A DNA stretch of 41,582 nucleotides from Oribacterium sp. UBA4274 (GTDB lineage: Bacteria > Bacillota > Clostridia > Lachnospirales > Lachnospiraceae). Where the stretch lies: positions 1-41,582 of the forward strand of contig DGVW01000071.1 of NCBI GenBank assembly GCA_002396005.1, given 5' to 3'. The notes under the pieces were generated by a model that saw nothing but the letters and a program-made list of their open reading frames with translations, ran no database searches and was not told the DNA's origin. Shown piece after piece: positions 41,380 to 41,582 of the stretch (within the stretch, counting starts at the first letter, position 1; each line of letters opens with the position of its first letter). Position numbers and translations under genes: made by a program.

Positions 41380-41582
41380 ATGGCAGAACACAATCGCTAT
41401 ACCAGCCCACTGACAGGTCGTTACGCTTCAGAGGAGATGCAGTACATTTTCTCGCAGGACAACAAGTTCCGTACATGGAGAACGCTTTGGATAGCTCTCG
41501 CTGAGACTGAGCATGAGCTGGGTCTTAACATTACCAAAGAGCAGATTGATGAACTTAAGGCACATCAGGATGACATCAACTA
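41380..41582 (+). CDS. purB: Adenylosuccinate lyase, N-terminal part (partial)
   Basis: The gene runs off the right edge after 67 codons. MAEHNRYTSPLTGRYASEEM, IFSQDNKFRTWRTLWIALAE and TEHELGL match the ADSL-type adenylosuccinate lyase, which acts twice in purine synthesis. AAGGAGA lies six bases upstream of the ATG. It follows dapB after 54 bases. Confidence 0.9.
   Translation, partial: MAEHNRYTSPLTGRYASEEMQYIFSQDNKFRTWRTLWIALAETEHELGLNITKEQIDELKAHQDDIN

Overview
The window looks like a chromosomal stretch from a low-to-mid GC, motile, anaerobic Firmicute of the Lachnospiraceae (Butyrivibrio-like). This is inferred from strong AGGAGG ribosome-binding sites, sufCBDSU gene order with SufU, a flavodoxin/DUF3793 pair, choline-binding-type wall repeats, a Firmicute-type fructokinase and sucrose PTS, and TTGACA/TATAAT promoters. 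No tRNA, rRNA, CRISPR array, prophage or intact transposon was seen.

Layout. 1-4360: tail of a fumarate-reductase-type flavoprotein, a zinc-ribbon membrane protein, a secreted HEMGH metalloprotease, then a two-gene unit of a truncated SigI-like protein (C-terminal domain only) and an RsgI-like transmembrane anti-sigma factor. 4432-8119: a FliB-type lysine N-methylase and two divergent, paralogous secreted wall-binding proteins. 8306-13629: a barstar-like protein with an acidic tail, an EAL protein with a broken GGDEF domain, a TIGR01212-type radical SAM protein, a Tim44-like membrane protein and a CLC channel/transporter.

13692-21766 is a carbohydrate block: a ROK fructokinase diverges from an amylosucrase-like GH13 enzyme, followed by a HAD phosphatase, a sucrose-type EIIBCA permease, an HPr with Lys in place of regulatory Ser46, and enzyme I. 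The two divergent promoters flank a near-consensus cre/LacI-type operator. No GH32 sucrose-6-phosphate hydrolase is present, so an unusual sucrose route is proposed.

21983-27844: cyclophilin; a gene-poor 570-base stretch with a 157-base structured or repeat element and a flavodoxin promoter carrying three identical-architecture operators; flavodoxin plus DUF3793; a two-domain S1 protein; and a rhodanese-TtcA fusion overlapping a PflX-like radical SAM gene. 28134-33194 is a tightly packed sufCBDSU Fe-S assembly operon with repeats over its promoter and leader. 33310-41582: RpiB-like isomerase, class A PBP, IMPACT-family protein, TypA/BipA, DapA, DapB and the start of PurB.

The items most worth following up are the sigma2-less SigI/RsgI pair, the PTS-amylosucrase cluster with its Ser46-less HPr, the triple operator upstream of flavodoxin, and the 157-base inverted-repeat element. 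Several genes have a decoy upstream ATG that lies in or next to the Shine-Dalgarno sequence; I chose the downstream starts and say so in each entry.
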